DNA of 64,000 bases from Marinifilaceae bacterium (GTDB lineage Bacteria > Bacteroidota > Bacteroidia > Bacteroidales > Marinifilaceae). The position numbers were made by a program, and so were the translations under genes. A model generated the notes under the pieces. It did not search any database. It was not told the origin of the DNA and saw only the letters and a list, made by a program, of their open reading frames with translations. The stretch spans positions 1-64,000 of the forward strand of contig JAOARN010000095.1 of assembly GCA_025210485.1 (NCBI GenBank), given 5' to 3'. Within the stretch, counting starts at the first letter, position 1, and every line of letters begins with the position of its first letter. This document shows, piece after piece, positions 1 to 9,232 of this stretch.

Positions 1-89
1 ACGATAGTGTTGTAAAATAATCTCTTGTTGTGTATACATACTTATCATTTTTTAATGAACAAATAAATTGTTCAATTTGAAAATTTTTA

Positions 90-683
90 GTGGTATACTT
101 TTCGATTATATTTTGGACTACTTTTTATTATAATATACATGATAATGAATTTGTTAAAAGTTTACCATTTGTAAAAATAGCAGTTGGACTTTATGATTTA
201 GGTAATAAAATTCACTCTCATTTTTTGACTAAGAAGATTTTGAGGTTTTTGTTTAAGTTCAGTACTATAACTGATGAAGAAAAAGAAGAACTTATCGATA
301 AGTTGGATAATAGTCTTAAATACTCAAAAGATTTTGGTGAAAGATTGCTATTAATAATTGACAGTTACGATGACTTTGACAAGGCCTCCTTATTGGGTCA
401 AGCAGTAAAGCCTTTAAGTAAAAATCTTCTGGAGGTGAATGATTTCATGAGATTAAGTCACATAATAAATAGAGCATATTTCGGAGATTTGACAATTCTG
501 GCTAAATATCTTGAAATCGATGATATTCAAAAAGAAAGTCTTTATAATCTTGGATTGTTAAGCTTAAAATCCAAAATGATTGAAAATGGAATGTCTGGAT
601 TTGAAGTACGAATGAGACTAAATCAAACGGATTATGTATTAAATGATATTGACAAAATGATGATTAAAATAATTAACAACTAA
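90..683 (+). CDS. Hypothetical protein, N-terminus uncertain or truncated
   Basis: The reading frame opens at a GTG shortly after an in-frame TGA at 78-80 and encodes about 197 residues. From residue ~19 onward the protein is regular, charged and helical, beginning with the segment DNEFVKSLPFVKIAVGLYDL. This resembles a widespread family of uncharacterised bacterial proteins in which that segment is preceded by more native sequence. The first ~18 residues (rich in Phe, Tyr and Trp) do not look like part of the family. Either the true start is an internal codon or the 5' end has been lost by deletion or frameshift near 60-120. No enzyme motif, signal peptide or clear membrane segment is visible. 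The gene is followed by a coding remnant, so the left edge may be a decayed accessory segment. Function unknown. Confidence 0.5.
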   Translation: MVYFSIIFWTTFYYNIHDNEFVKSLPFVKIAVGLYDLGNKIHSHFLTKKILRFLFKFSTITDEEKEELIDKLDNSLKYSKDFGERLLLIIDSYDDFDKASLLGQAVKPLSKNLLEVNDFMRLSHIINRAYFGDLTILAKYLEIDDIQKESLYNLGLLSLKSKMIENGMSGFEVRMRLNQTDYVLNDIDKMMIKIINN

Positions 684-711
684 GCACAACAATGTTAAAC
701 TGTAAATATAA

Positions 712-867
712 TCAGAAAATACTATCCACTATTTTCCAGAAGTACCTAATAAAAGCCTTTCAGGTAATTCTGTAATAGAACGAAATAATGATGACTTATA
801 TCTTACACTAAAGACTTCACCAACAGGGACCTACACAATATATTGGGTTAAAAAGATTTATAAATAA
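712..867 (+). pseudogene. C-terminal coding remnant
   Basis: An open frame of 51 codons begins right after a stop at 709-711, has no usable start codon, and ends at TAA 865-867. Its translation reads like the end of a real beta-rich protein, with residues such as HYFPEVPNKSLSG and TGTYTIYWVKKIYK. Composition and the clean Tyr/Trp/Thr pattern differ from random AT-rich DNA. I take it as the residue of a deleted gene; the parent family is not recognised. The rest of 684-995 shows no other structure. Confidence 0.35.
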
Positions 868-995
868 AAAGGCTATAAGCTGAACTAAATATAAATATTT
901 TTCAAATTTAAACCTTCGTGTAGTTATACTGATTCATATAAACTTTAACATAAAATTAGATATTTGACCTTTAAATATCATATTAATATTAAAAA

Positions 996-1024
996 AAAGG
1001 CAAGCATAAAAAATGCTTGCCTTT
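996..1024 (-). terminator. Terminator of pnp
   Basis: The inverted repeat AAAGGCAAGCAT / ATGCTTGCCTTT has a short A-rich loop and is followed on the minus strand by a run of T (plus-strand A8 at 991-998). It lies about 20 bp past the pnp stop codon. Confidence 0.85.
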
Positions 1025-1045
1025 ACTAATATTTTTATATAGAAA

Positions 1046-3175
1046 TTACTCTTTCTTTTTTGGAGGACGAGGAAGAAGAACTTTTCTTGAAAGTTTTAGT
1101 TTTCCATTTTTCTTATCAATATCGATAAGTTTAACTTCAACTTCTTCTCCTTCTTTTAATACTTCATCTACAGTTTTTAGACGTCTGTGCTCTATTTCTG
1201 AAATATGCAATAAACCTTCTTTCCCAGGGAAAATTTCAATAAATGCTCCGAAGGCAACAATTGATTTAACTTTTCCTTTGTAAACCTCACCTACTTCAGG
1301 AACTGCAACAATTGCTTTAACTTTAGCTAATGCTGCATCAATAGACTCTTTATTATTAGCTGAAATATCAACAACACCTTTATTACCAACTTCTTCAATC
1401 ACAATAACAGATTCTGTAGTTTCTTGAATCTCTTGAATAATTTTACCACCAGGACCGATAACAGCACCAATCATTTCCTTAGGAATTTCAATACTCACAA
1501 TTCTAGGCGCATGAGGTTTAAGATCTTCTCGAGGTTCTGAAATTGTTTTTGAAATTTCATTTAAAATATGAAGTCTTCCCATACGAGCTTGCTCTAAAGC
1601 TTCAGCTAATACTTCATATGGTAAACCATCTACTTTAATATCCATCTGAGTTGCAGTAATACCATCTTTTGTACCTGTAACTTTAAAATCCATATCTCCC
1701 AAGTGGTCTTCATCACCTAATATATCGGAAAGTACAGCATATTTTTCTGCTCCTTTAGTTGAAATCAATCCCATGGCAATACCAGTTACTGGTTTATGGA
1801 TTTGAATACCAGCATCCATAAGTGCAAGAGTACCAGCACATACAGTAGCCATTGATGACGAACCATTAGATTCTAAAATATCAGAAACTACACGAATTGC
1901 ATAAGGAGTATCAGGAATCATTTTCTTCAATGCTCTAAAAGCAAGATTTCCATGACCAATTTCACGACGGCTTATACCTCTAGTTGGTCGTGCGTCACCC
2001 GTTGAAAACGGAGGGAAATTATAATGCAATACAAATTTCTCTTTTCCTTGATATAAAACATCATCAACAATCTTCTCATCAAGTTTTGTTCCTAAAGTCA
2101 CAGAAGTTAAAGACTGAGTTTCTCCTCTTGTAAATATAGATGATCCATGAGAACCTGGCAAGTAATTAACCTCTGACCAAATTGGTCTTATTTGAGTTGT
2201 TTCGCGACCATCTAATCTAAAACGATCATTCAACACCATATCTCTTACCGCATCTTTCTCAATCTTATGATAATATCTACCTATAAGACTCATATTTATT
2301 TCAGACTCATCTTTGTCTTGACTATACTCTTCTACAAAATCTTCCTTAATCTTTGCAAATGCTTCAGATCTTTCGTGTTTGTTAGGATTTTTACTTCGAG
2401 CTGCTTCTAAAACTTTATCATAAGTCTTATTGCGAATCAAATCTAATAATTCAGCATCATTTTCTTCATGACAATACTCTCTCTTTGTTGTACTACCTAC
2501 AATTTCTGAAAGTTCAATTTGTGCTTTACACTGAATTTTAATTGCTTCGTGTGCAACTTTTATTGCCTCCAACATTTCTGCTTCAGACACTTCGTCCATT
2601 TCACCCTCAACCATCATTATATTTTCCATGGTTGCAGCTACTATCATATCAAGATCAGCATTTGCCAATTCTGATCTATTAGGATTTATTACAAATTCTC
2701 CATCAATTCTAGCAACTCTAACCTCTGAAATTGGCTCAAGGAATGGTATATCTGAAACTGCAAGAGCTGCAGAAGCTGCAAGACCTGCAATTGCATCAGG
2801 CATAGTTTCTTTATCTGCCGAAATAAGACTAATACTTACAAATGTTTCTGCATGATAATCCTCTGGAAACAAAGGACGTAAAGCTCTATCGACTAGACGT
2901 GAAACTAATATTTCATAATCAGAAGGACGACCTTCTCTTTTCATAAATCCACCAGGGAAACGCCCTAATGCACTAAATTTCTCTTTGTATTCAACCGACA
3001 AAGGCATAAAGTCCACATCTGGTTTAGCCTCTTTGGCAGAAACAACTGTTGCAAGCAACATGGTATCACCCATTTTTACAACAACCGATCCGTCGGCTTG
3101 CTTAGCCAGCTTTCCTGTTTCAATCGTAATGGACCTTCCATCACTAAGTTCAATTTTCTTTTCTATTATATTCAT
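1046..3175 (-). CDS. pnp: Polyribonucleotide nucleotidyltransferase (PNPase)
   Basis: The protein is 709 residues, the usual size for PNPase, a 3'-5' phosphorolytic exoribonuclease of RNA turnover. The expected order is visible: a first RNase PH core (from ~residue 10), an all-helical linker (~220-320), a second RNase PH core with the FTRGETQ and [20 protein letters not shown] segments, a KH domain with the GPGGK loop, and a C-terminal S1 domain from about residue 630 containing FGAFIE and GKEGLLHIS. The C-terminus ends in basic residues. It lies 193 bp downstream of rpsO on the same strand, the classical rpsO-pnp order, with a terminator between the two. No separate pnp promoter stands out, so read-through from rpsO is possible. 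A terminator follows the gene. Confidence 0.97.
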   Translation of the reverse strand: MNIIEKKIELSDGRSITIETGKLAKQADGSVVVKMGDTMLLATVVSAKEAKPDVDFMPLSVEYKEKFSALGRFPGGFMKREGRPSDYEILVSRLVDRALRPLFPEDYHAETFVSISLISADKETMPDAIAGLAASAALAVSDIPFLEPISEVRVARIDGEFVINPNRSELANADLDMIVAATMENIMMVEGEMDEVSEAEMLEAIKVAHEAIKIQCKAQIELSEIVGSTTKREYCHEENDAELLDLIRNKTYDKVLEAARSKNPNKHERSEAFAKIKEDFVEEYSQDKDESEINMSLIGRYYHKIEKDAVRDMVLNDRFRLDGRETTQIRPIWSEVNYLPGSHGSSIFTRGETQSLTSVTLGTKLDEKIVDDVLYQGKEKFVLHYNFPPFSTGDARPTRGISRREIGHGNLAFRALKKMIPDTPYAIRVVSDILESNGSSSMATVCAGTLALMDAGIQIHKPVTGIAMGLISTKGAEKYAVLSDILGDEDHLGDMDFKVTGTKDGITATQMDIKVDGLPYEVLAEALEQARMGRLHILNEISKTISEPREDLKPHAPRIVSIEIPKEMIGAVIGPGGKIIQEIQETTESVIVIEEVGNKGVVDISANNKESIDAALAKVKAIVAVPEVGEVYKGKVKSIVAFGAFIEIFPGKEGLLHISEIEHRRLKTVDEVLKEGEEVEVKLIDIDKKNGKLKLSRKVLLPRPPKKKE

Positions 3176-3322
3176 CTTTTCGTACAGTTATACCGAAAAC
3201 AGCATTAAAATAAGATTGATTCGTAAGGATGGAAAAATAATTGAATCAATATTCGAGATTTCTTATTTTATTGATGATTCGATATGGTTAAAATAATTTT
3301 CGGATAGCAAAACAGTTGTTCC

Positions 3323-3355
3323 CAAAAAAGCAAGCCCGAACAAAATTCGGGCTTG
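3323..3355 (-). terminator. Terminator of rpsO
   Basis: Perfect 10-bp arms CAAGCCCGAA (3331-3340) and TTCGGGCTTG (3346-3355) enclose a 5-nt loop. On the minus strand the stem is followed by CTTTTTTG. The hairpin sits just past the rpsO stop codon and before pnp. Confidence 0.85.
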
Positions 3356-3368
3356 ACTTCGATAAATA

Positions 3369-3638
3369 TTATCTACGAATATTTAAAGATTTGATAATTG
3401 CACGATAACGCTCAATATCTTTTTTCATTAAATATTTCAAAAGGCTTCTTCTTTTACCAACTAGCAACTGTAAGGCACGTTGGGTGCTATAGTCCTTTCT
3501 GTTTTGTTTCAAGTGCTCTGTTAGAGCTGAAATACGGGTAGAAAATAAAGCAATCTGAGACTCAGCACTCCCAGTGTCTTTATTAGACTTTCCGTACTTT
3601 GAAAAAAGCTCTTGCTTTTGTTCTGCAGTTAAACTCAT
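3369..3638 (-). CDS. rpsO: 30S ribosomal protein S15
   Basis: The protein is 89 residues starting MSLTAEQKQELFSKYG, the full usual length of bacterial S15, which binds 16S rRNA helices in the 30S central domain. Characteristic segments are present: DTGSAESQIALFSTRI, LTEHLKQNRKDYSTQR and LLVGKRRSLLKYL. I chose the ATG at 3638. The reading frame can be extended upstream to 3731, but that extension overlaps a clear promoter at 3701-3731, and its translation is unlike S15. The gene is upstream of pnp and separated from it by a terminator. Confidence 0.97.
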   Translation of the reverse strand: MSLTAEQKQELFSKYGKSNKDTGSAESQIALFSTRISALTEHLKQNRKDYSTQRALQLLVGKRRSLLKYLMKKDIERYRAIIKSLNIRR

Positions 3639-3700
3639 AATTTTAAATCTAATAATTTTTATAAAAAATTTGCTATTTTGGTAGTTTTGCCTACCAGTGT

Positions 3701-3731
3701 GCAAAAGTAAGCATAATTTTCTATTTGGCAA
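3701..3731 (-). promoter_or_regulatory. rpsO promoter (Bacteroidota type)
   Basis: On the minus strand the -7 element TACTTTTGC (plus 3701-3709) fits TAnnTTTG. A TTG (plus 3729-3731) lies 19 bp upstream as the -33 element. It is about 65 bp upstream of the rpsO ATG and rules out the longer N-terminal reading. Confidence 0.75.
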
Positions 3732-3916
3732 TTACTAAATCCTTTTTTTATTAAATAAAATAAATCTAGTCAGTTTACATTTGCTAAACCCCGTACTAAT
3801 AAAACAAACAAATCAACTACACATATACTCTATCAGAACAACAAGATTAGACTAATTGTTTCACCCATCACATAAAATCAAAAACAAACAACTAATTATC
3901 GCAATATTTGTTAAAA

Positions 3917-4855
3917 CTACAAAAATCGTTTTACCTTCTCTGGTTGGTGGCGATATTTTTCCACACTTTTAGCCCTGTACAATATAGTCAGTGCGCTAGG
4001 CCCAGCTTTAAATTCATTCAAAAGCCTAACCCACGATACATAATTTTCTAAATATTTTGTTGCAACACCTTTAAAATGATCATAAATCCAGGATGTAAAT
4101 TCGGATTTATATGACTCAAGACGACCAGACAAACTTTTAAACATAGTATTGCTCGTATCATCTAGGGTCTGGATTTTTAAGGATTTAGCAAATTCATAAT
4201 ACACACTACCTTTTCTTGCAATCATCAACGAATTTAACTTAAATAAAGATTTAAATTCTTCTTTTAGACCATCCAAACTACATGACTTATCTGTAGCATC
4301 AAAAATATTATTATTTGCATCAATTCCATACAGCACAAAAACATCCCTATATTCTCGATTACACTCAATCCTCCTATTTCCTTTAAAAGATTCTTTTAAC
4401 TTCAAATGCCCATTCTCAACAACTCCACCCACTTTCTTTGCCTTTATTTGTTTCATATTGGTTAAAAACCGATGACGCCATCTAAACGCAGTACTAATAT
4501 GAATACCACATATTTCTGCTGATTTAGTCAAAGTAAAACCATACTTTAAACAATGCGCATATTTCAACCAATGCCCTTTTCTCTGCAATCTAGCAAGAGG
4601 CGTTTTTGTCAAACTATTGAATGTTCTTTTACATGACTTACACCTATACCTCTGCATATCTGTTCTTCGACCCCATTTTATAAAGTTTTTAGAACTACAA
4701 AATGGACATTTAACATTATACGATTCTGTTTCTAAAATATGCGAAACACGTTTCTTCTTAATTCTTGCCTGTACATTTTCTTTCAATAGCCTAAACTGCA
4801 GACTTGAAAAACCAGGTATAGCAGACAATACAGCCTTAAAATCCGTATTATTCAT
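3917..4855 (-). CDS. IS1595-like transposase, probably catalytically dead
   Basis: The 312-residue protein has the architecture of the IS1595 (ISPna2-like) transposase group. It has an N-terminal zinc ribbon (C50, C53, C72, C75), a helix-turn-helix-like stretch (~105-130, LTKSAEICGIHISTAFRW) and an RNase-H-like region ending in GVATKYLENYVSWVRLL. In the family the first catalytic Asp lies a few residues before the SFKG segment; here the stretch reads ENGHLKLKESFKG with no Asp. The second Asp precedes the G...Y..FA segment; here K215 occupies that place. The last conserved segment (YLENY) is kept. I saw no matching terminal inverted repeats or target duplication in the flanks (3732-3916 and 4856-5124). 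The frame is intact. It may be a recently inactivated transposase or a domesticated DNA-binding protein. Family assignment is fairly sure; loss of activity is inference. Confidence 0.8.
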   Translation of the reverse strand: MNNTDFKAVLSAIPGFSSLQFRLLKENVQARIKKKRVSHILETESYNVKCPFCSSKNFIKWGRRTDMQRYRCKSCKRTFNSLTKTPLARLQRKGHWLKYAHCLKYGFTLTKSAEICGIHISTAFRWRHRFLTNMKQIKAKKVGGVVENGHLKLKESFKGNRRIECNREYRDVFVLYGIDANNNIFDATDKSCSLDGLKEEFKSLFKLNSLMIARKGSVYYEFAKSLKIQTLDDTSNTMFKSLSGRLESYKSEFTSWIYDHFKGVATKYLENYVSWVRLLNEFKAGPSALTILYRAKSVEKYRHQPEKVKRFL

Positions 4856-5069
4856 AATATTATGATTTTAATTTACACCAACCACACTTACATAAAGATT
4901 TTTTCGTGTAATTACAAAGACCGATACAAATAAAAAAGACACATAACATCAACACAAAATTTTAATTTCCCATTTTGTAAATATATTAAAATCATTATAC
5001 TCATTTATACAGATAATTGCAGAACACATGACTCATTACATCTTTTTTTAATTATTTTCAGCTCTATAT

Positions 5070-5100
5070 TTTGGTAAATAAATACTATGAAATACTTTTG
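5070..5100 (+). promoter_or_regulatory. tsaD-rpe promoter
   Basis: TTTG (5070-5073) and TACTTTTG (5093-5100) are separated by 19 bp, a full match to the Bacteroidota -33/-7 consensus. The element ends 24 bp before the tsaD ATG, leaving a very short leader. Confidence 0.8.
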
Positions 5101-5124
5101 TCTTAAATTATTTAAATTTAGAAT

Positions 5125-6153
5125 ATGAGTACTATTATCTTGGGAATTGAATCATCATGTGATGACACTTCTGCCTCAATACTAATTGATGGAGTGATTC
5201 ATTCAAATATCATAGCAAATCAAACTGTTCATATGAATTACGGAGGGGTTGTACCTGAACTTGCCTCAAGAGCACATCAGCAAAACATAATTCCAGTAGT
5301 TGTTCAGGCATTAAAAGATGCAAACATAACAATAGAGGACATCTCTGCAATAGCATACACAAGAGGTCCTGGATTACTAGGCTCTTTGATGGTCGGCAGT
5401 TCATTTGCCAAAGCTTTTGCTCTAACCCGCAAAATACCATTAATTGAAGTTAATCATTTGCAAGCTCATATTCTTGCCCATTTTATAAATGACACTAAAA
5501 AAAGATACGAGCACCCACAGTTTCCTTTTTTGTGTTTACTTGTTTCTGGTGGTAACTCCCAAATAGTAATGGTAAAAGACCACCTCGACATGGAAATTAT
5601 AGGAGAAACCATTGACGATGCAGCAGGTGAGGCTTTTGACAAATGTGCAAAATTAATGGGATTTCCATATCCAGGAGGCCCTATAATTGACAGATTAGCC
5701 AAAGAAGGAAATCCAGATGCTTTTGAATTCAACAAACCTAAGATAAAAGGTCTAGACTATAGTTTCAGTGGGCTTAAAACCTCTTTCCTGTATTTTTTAA
5801 GAGATCAACTAAAAACTAATCCAAATTTCATTGAAGAAAATCAAAAAGATCTTTGTGCCTCACTTCAAAAAACCATAGTCGATATATTAACAGCAAAATT
5901 GAAAAGAGCTGCAAAAGAAAAAAACATAAACCAAATCGCAATTGCAGGAGGAGTTTCAGCAAACTCAGGCCTTCAAAACAGACTATTTGAATTAGGCAAA
6001 AAAAACAATTGGAAAGTATTTATTCCCCAACTTGGATATTCCCTTGACAATGCTGCAATGGTTGCAATAACAGGGTATTTCAAATATTTAAAAAATGACT
6101 TTGCTGATCAATCAGTCTGTCCAAATGCAAGAATGAAAATTAACGAAAAATAA
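5125..6153 (+). CDS. tsaD: tRNA N6-adenosine threonylcarbamoyltransferase TsaD
   Basis: The 342-residue protein starts with MSTIILGIESSCDDTS, the classical N-terminus of the TsaD/Kae1 ASKHA-fold family. It transfers the threonylcarbamoyl group to A37 of ANN-decoding tRNAs together with TsaB and TsaE. The metal-binding H111-x3-H115 motif (NHLQAH) is present, as are LVSGGNSQ, DDAAGEAFDKCAKLMG, the PGGPIIDRLA loop and the C-terminal GGVSAN and SLDNAAM motifs. The length is normal. It is the first gene after a strong promoter and is followed by rpe after 14 bp, so the two are likely co-transcribed. Confidence 0.97.
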   Translation: MSTIILGIESSCDDTSASILIDGVIHSNIIANQTVHMNYGGVVPELASRAHQQNIIPVVVQALKDANITIEDISAIAYTRGPGLLGSLMVGSSFAKAFALTRKIPLIEVNHLQAHILAHFINDTKKRYEHPQFPFLCLLVSGGNSQIVMVKDHLDMEIIGETIDDAAGEAFDKCAKLMGFPYPGGPIIDRLAKEGNPDAFEFNKPKIKGLDYSFSGLKTSFLYFLRDQLKTNPNFIEENQKDLCASLQKTIVDILTAKLKRAAKEKNINQIAIAGGVSANSGLQNRLFELGKKNNWKVFIPQLGYSLDNAAMVAITGYFKYLKNDFADQSVCPNARMKINEK

Positions 6154-6167
6154 AATTATAACATATC

Positions 6168-6818
6168 ATGAGTACAATAATTTCACCATCTTTATTATCT
6201 GCGAACTTTCTTGACTTAAAATCAGAAGTTGAAATGCTAAACAATAGCGAGGCTGATTGGTTCCATCTAGATGTTATGGACGGAGTATTTGTTCCAAACA
6301 TTTCATTTGGATTACCTGTAATATCACAAATAAATAAGGCTGCACGCAAGACTCTGGATGTACATTTAATGATTGTAGATCCAGATAAATATGTAGAAGA
6401 CTTCAAAAAAGCTGGAGCAGACTACCTTACTGTGCATTACGAAGCATGTACACATCTTCATAGAACCATATATCATATTAAAGACAATGGAATGAAAGCT
6501 GGAGTTGCACTTAATCCACACACACCTATCTCAGCACTTTCTGAAGTTATCGCAGATATTGACCTTGTGCTACTTATGAGTGTAAATCCAGGATTTGGTG
6601 GACAAAGCTTTATTGAAAATTGTCTAACAAAAGTAAAGGATTTAAAAAATTTAATCAAAGAAAAAAACTCATCAGCTATTATAGAAATAGATGGAGGAGT
6701 CAACATTGAAACTGGCAAAAAACTTATTGAGGCAGGGGCAGATGCACTAGTTGCAGGAAGCTTTGTTTTCGGATCAGAAAATCCAACAAAAACTATTTCT
6801 GAATTAAAAAAATTATAA
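6168..6818 (+). CDS. rpe: Ribulose-phosphate 3-epimerase
   Basis: The 216-residue TIM-barrel protein is the normal length for Rpe, which interconverts ribulose 5-phosphate and xylulose 5-phosphate in the pentose phosphate pathway. Visible motifs are PSLLSANF, the metal and catalytic residues H33, D35 (HLDVMDG) and H66 (DVHLMI), the phosphate-binding MSVNPGFGGQ loop, and the second catalytic Asp D175 in EIDGGVN. The C-terminal ALVAGSFVF phosphate loop is intact. It starts 14 bp after tsaD. No strong terminator follows; the next 523 bp hold a perfect hairpin at 7033-7076. Confidence 0.96.
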   Translation: MSTIISPSLLSANFLDLKSEVEMLNNSEADWFHLDVMDGVFVPNISFGLPVISQINKAARKTLDVHLMIVDPDKYVEDFKKAGADYLTVHYEACTHLHRTIYHIKDNGMKAGVALNPHTPISALSEVIADIDLVLLMSVNPGFGGQSFIENCLTKVKDLKNLIKEKNSSAIIEIDGGVNIETGKKLIEAGADALVAGSFVFGSENPTKTISELKKL

Positions 6819-7032
6819 AAAAACATGGCTCTTTTCTGAGTATTGATTGTTGCTTTCTAGTGTTAATAGAATACGTAATTATTAGGTAACTTGAAGTAGT
6901 TAGGATAATTATATACGATATTTCGAATAATTAATGAGACTAACTAATCTAATTACACACACTAAACTACTCACAGTAAATAACATGCAATATGACAAAA
7001 TCTATCAATCAGCTATTAGAATAGAGCCAAAA

Positions 7033-7076
7033 ACATATAAATACAGCAATTATAATAAATTGCTGTATTTATATGT
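7033..7076. repeat. 19-bp perfect inverted repeat (hairpin)
   Basis: ACATATAAATACAGCAAT (7033-7050) is the exact reverse complement of 7059-7076, and one more pair extends the stem to 19 bp around a 6-nt loop. No T-run follows on either strand, so it is not a standard terminator. It lies in the 523-bp gap between rpe and tag (6819-7341), where I see no convincing gene. It could be a processing site, a small mobile repeat or a weak terminator. Confidence 0.6.
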
Positions 7077-7341
7077 ACCAATAAAACCAAGACAAAACCT
7101 TTTCAAACAAATAAACATACAACAAATTCATCAAAAATCGGATAATCAATCGGAGAAAGTATTTCACACCTAAATTACAATTTAAAAACACTAACTAACA
7201 CCACAAATAAATCTTTACTCTACAACAACAAGCAATTATATTTATTACTAACATAAAAAAAATTCAACAAAATAATTTTTCAAAAAATCTATATATTTTC
7301 TTATTTTGTTAATTACATTTATTCTAAATAAAATTGACAAC

Positions 7342-7938
7342 ATGGAAAAATGCAATTGGTGCTTAAAAACCGAAAACTACATTGACTATCATGATAACGA
7401 ATGGGGTATTCCTTGCAAAGACGACTATAAACTTTTTGAATTATTATGCTTAGAGTCCTTTCAAGCTGGCTTAAGTTGGATAACAATACTAAACAAAAGA
7501 AAAAATTTCAGAGAGGCCTTCGATAATTTTAATTTTAAACTAATTGCTAATTACAAACAAGACAAAATAGACCAACTATTAGAAAACAAAGGTATTATAC
7601 GAAACAAACTAAAAATTAATGCTTGTATAAACAATGCTAAAGCCTATATTAAGATTATAGAAGATTATGGCAGTTTCGCAAATTACATTTGGGCTTTTGT
7701 AAATTTCAAACCCATACATAATAATTTCAGTAACATAGAGGAAATTCCAAGCTCAACAGAATTATCTGATAAAATAAGTACAAACCTTAAGAAAAAAGGA
7801 TTTAAATTTATTGGCACCACAACCATTTATTCTTTCATTCAAGCCTCTGGTATGGTTAATGATCACTTAATCTCATGTCCTAGTCATTCTATGGTTAAAA
7901 AACTTAGTATAGATTTCAACATACAAACTCAGAAATAG
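7342..7938 (+). CDS. tag: DNA-3-methyladenine glycosylase I
   Basis: The 198-residue protein (from the ATG at 7342) is a Tag-family base-excision enzyme that removes 3-methyladenine. The start was chosen because MEKCNWC puts the zinc ligands C4 and H17 exactly as in the E. coli enzyme. The later zinc ligands are in the segment DHLISC. The catalytic/base-binding E38 is in LESFQAGLSW. A 12-residue upstream extension from a TTG at 7306 is possible but would misplace these residues. The gene leads a likely operon: yaaA follows after 39 bp and ruvX 11 bp after that, giving a small DNA-damage and repair group. Confidence 0.95.
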   Translation: MEKCNWCLKTENYIDYHDNEWGIPCKDDYKLFELLCLESFQAGLSWITILNKRKNFREAFDNFNFKLIANYKQDKIDQLLENKGIIRNKLKINACINNAKAYIKIIEDYGSFANYIWAFVNFKPIHNNFSNIEEIPSSTELSDKISTNLKKKGFKFIGTTTIYSFIQASGMVNDHLISCPSHSMVKKLSIDFNIQTQK

Positions 7939-7977
7939 AACATATTACAATTCAAAACTTAAAAAAACAGTATTCAT

Positions 7978-8748
7978 ATGATAATAATTCTTTCACCTGC
8001 AAAAAACCTAGACTTAAAAACCAATAACAAAACACAAATTCATGAAACCCCTTTATTCCTTGACAAGTCACATGCATTGATTAATCATTTAAGACTAATG
8101 TCTATGGAACAAATTACTGATTTTATGAAAATAAGCCCTAAACTGGCTCAACTAAATCATAAAAGATTTCAGTCGTGGACAAAAAAGCATAATACATACA
8201 ATTCACTTCAAGCAATACTAGCTTTTAAAGGCGATGTATATAAAGGTCTAGATGCAGATTCTTTAAGCGAAGACCAATTAAAATTTGCCAACAAACATGT
8301 ACGAATCTTATCAGGATTATATGGCAGTCTAAAAGCGATGAGTCTTGTGCAACCATACAGATTAGAAATGGGGAAGAAATTAGAGATTAACAACTCTAAA
8401 AACCTATATGAATATTGGTCTAAAGAAATAACCGATCTTATTAATAATGACTTGAAAAACAACAATTTTAATTATTTAATAAATTTAGCATCAAATGAAT
8501 ATTCGAAATCTGTTGATTTTTCAAAACTAAATTGTGAAATTTGCACCCCCATTTTTAAAGATTTTAAAAATGGGAAATATAAGGTGATCAGCTTATATGC
8601 AAAAAGAGCAAGAGGTTTGATGACTCGATTTATAATAGAAAACAATATAACAAATATCGAAGACTTAAAAGCATTCAACAGTGAAGGTTACTATTACAAC
8701 ACAGAACTATCGAATACTTTACAACCTGTTTTCACAAGAGATAAATAA
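7978..8748 (+). CDS. yaaA: Peroxide stress protein YaaA (DUF328)
   Basis: The 256-residue protein matches the YaaA/UPF0246 family by the N-terminus MIIILSPAKNLD, the FKGDVYKGLDA segment, ILSGLYGSL, the LASNEYSK segment and the late YAKRARGLMTRF motif (usually A-K-x-A-R-G-x-M). In E. coli YaaA lowers free intracellular iron and limits oxidative DNA damage, and it has a DNA-binding fold. Length is normal. It sits between tag and ruvX, which fits a role in genome protection. Confidence 0.93.
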   Translation: MIIILSPAKNLDLKTNNKTQIHETPLFLDKSHALINHLRLMSMEQITDFMKISPKLAQLNHKRFQSWTKKHNTYNSLQAILAFKGDVYKGLDADSLSEDQLKFANKHVRILSGLYGSLKAMSLVQPYRLEMGKKLEINNSKNLYEYWSKEITDLINNDLKNNNFNYLINLASNEYSKSVDFSKLNCEICTPIFKDFKNGKYKVISLYAKRARGLMTRFIIENNITNIEDLKAFNSEGYYYNTELSNTLQPVFTRDK

Positions 8749-8759
8749 TAAAAAACATC

Positions 8760-9176
8760 GTGGGAAGAATACTAGCAATAGATTACGGAAAAAAAAGAGT
8801 AGGAATAGCCGTTACTGACGAACTTAAAATTATAGCAACCCCTTTAACAACTGTTCCAACAAAAGAGATATTTGACTTCTTAAAAAAATACACTACCGAA
8901 AATACTGTAGAATTATTTGTCATAGGTTACGCCAAACAACTTGATAACACCGATAGCGAATCAATGAAGTATATTAATCCTTTTGTAAATAGACTTAAAA
9001 AACTATACAAACAGCCTATTGAAATGGTGGATGAAAGATTTACTTCTAAGATTGCATTCCAAACAATGATAGATGGTGGAATGAAGAAAAAACAAAGACA
9101 AGATAAAGCTATGGTAGATAAACTAAGTGCATGTATCATTTTACAATCTTACATGGATTCAAAACCAAGTTTTTAA
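8760..9176 (+). CDS. ruvX: Holliday junction resolvase RuvX / YqgF-family nuclease
   Basis: The 138-residue protein has the RNase-H-like fold signature of YqgF/RuvX: ILAIDYGKKRVGIAVTD at the N-terminus with the first acidic residue, the central VIGYAK region, and EMVDERFTSKIA with the second acidic residue. The final Asp is in DKLSACIILQSYMD. The family processes 16S rRNA precursor ends and/or Holliday junctions. The start is a GTG at 8760, 11 bp after yaaA; no ATG lies close enough to keep the N-terminal motif. A strong bidirectional terminator follows. Confidence 0.94.
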   Translation: MGRILAIDYGKKRVGIAVTDELKIIATPLTTVPTKEIFDFLKKYTTENTVELFVIGYAKQLDNTDSESMKYINPFVNRLKKLYKQPIEMVDERFTSKIAFQTMIDGGMKKKQRQDKAMVDKLSACIILQSYMDSKPSF

Positions 9177-9185
9177 ACTCAACAA

Positions 9186-9230
9186 TTTTGGGCGTATAAT
9201 TAAAGCTACTATTCCATTATACGCCCAAAA
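9186..9230. terminator. Bidirectional terminator between ruvX and the T9SS cargo gene
   Basis: Perfect 15-bp arms TTTTGGGCGTATAAT (9186-9200) and ATTATACGCCCAAAA (9216-9230) enclose a 15-nt loop. They lie between the convergent ends at 9176 and 9233. The arms provide T-runs on both strands. Confidence 0.85.
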
Positions 9231-9232
9231 CA

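Noticed and set aside
1017-1283. Open frame antisense to the pnp 3' end
   Set aside because: It is the complement of well-conserved PNPase codons and starts in the terminator.
3639-3731. 31-residue N-terminal extension of S15
   Set aside because: It overlaps the rpsO promoter and is absent from S15 proteins of known length.
3732-5124. Complete insertion sequence around the transposase gene
   Set aside because: No terminal inverted repeats or target-site duplication were found on reading both flanks.
6934-7173. 79-codon open frame between rpe and tag
   Set aside because: Composition is that of AT-rich non-coding DNA, it contains the 19-bp hairpin, and the translation shows no fold-like pattern.
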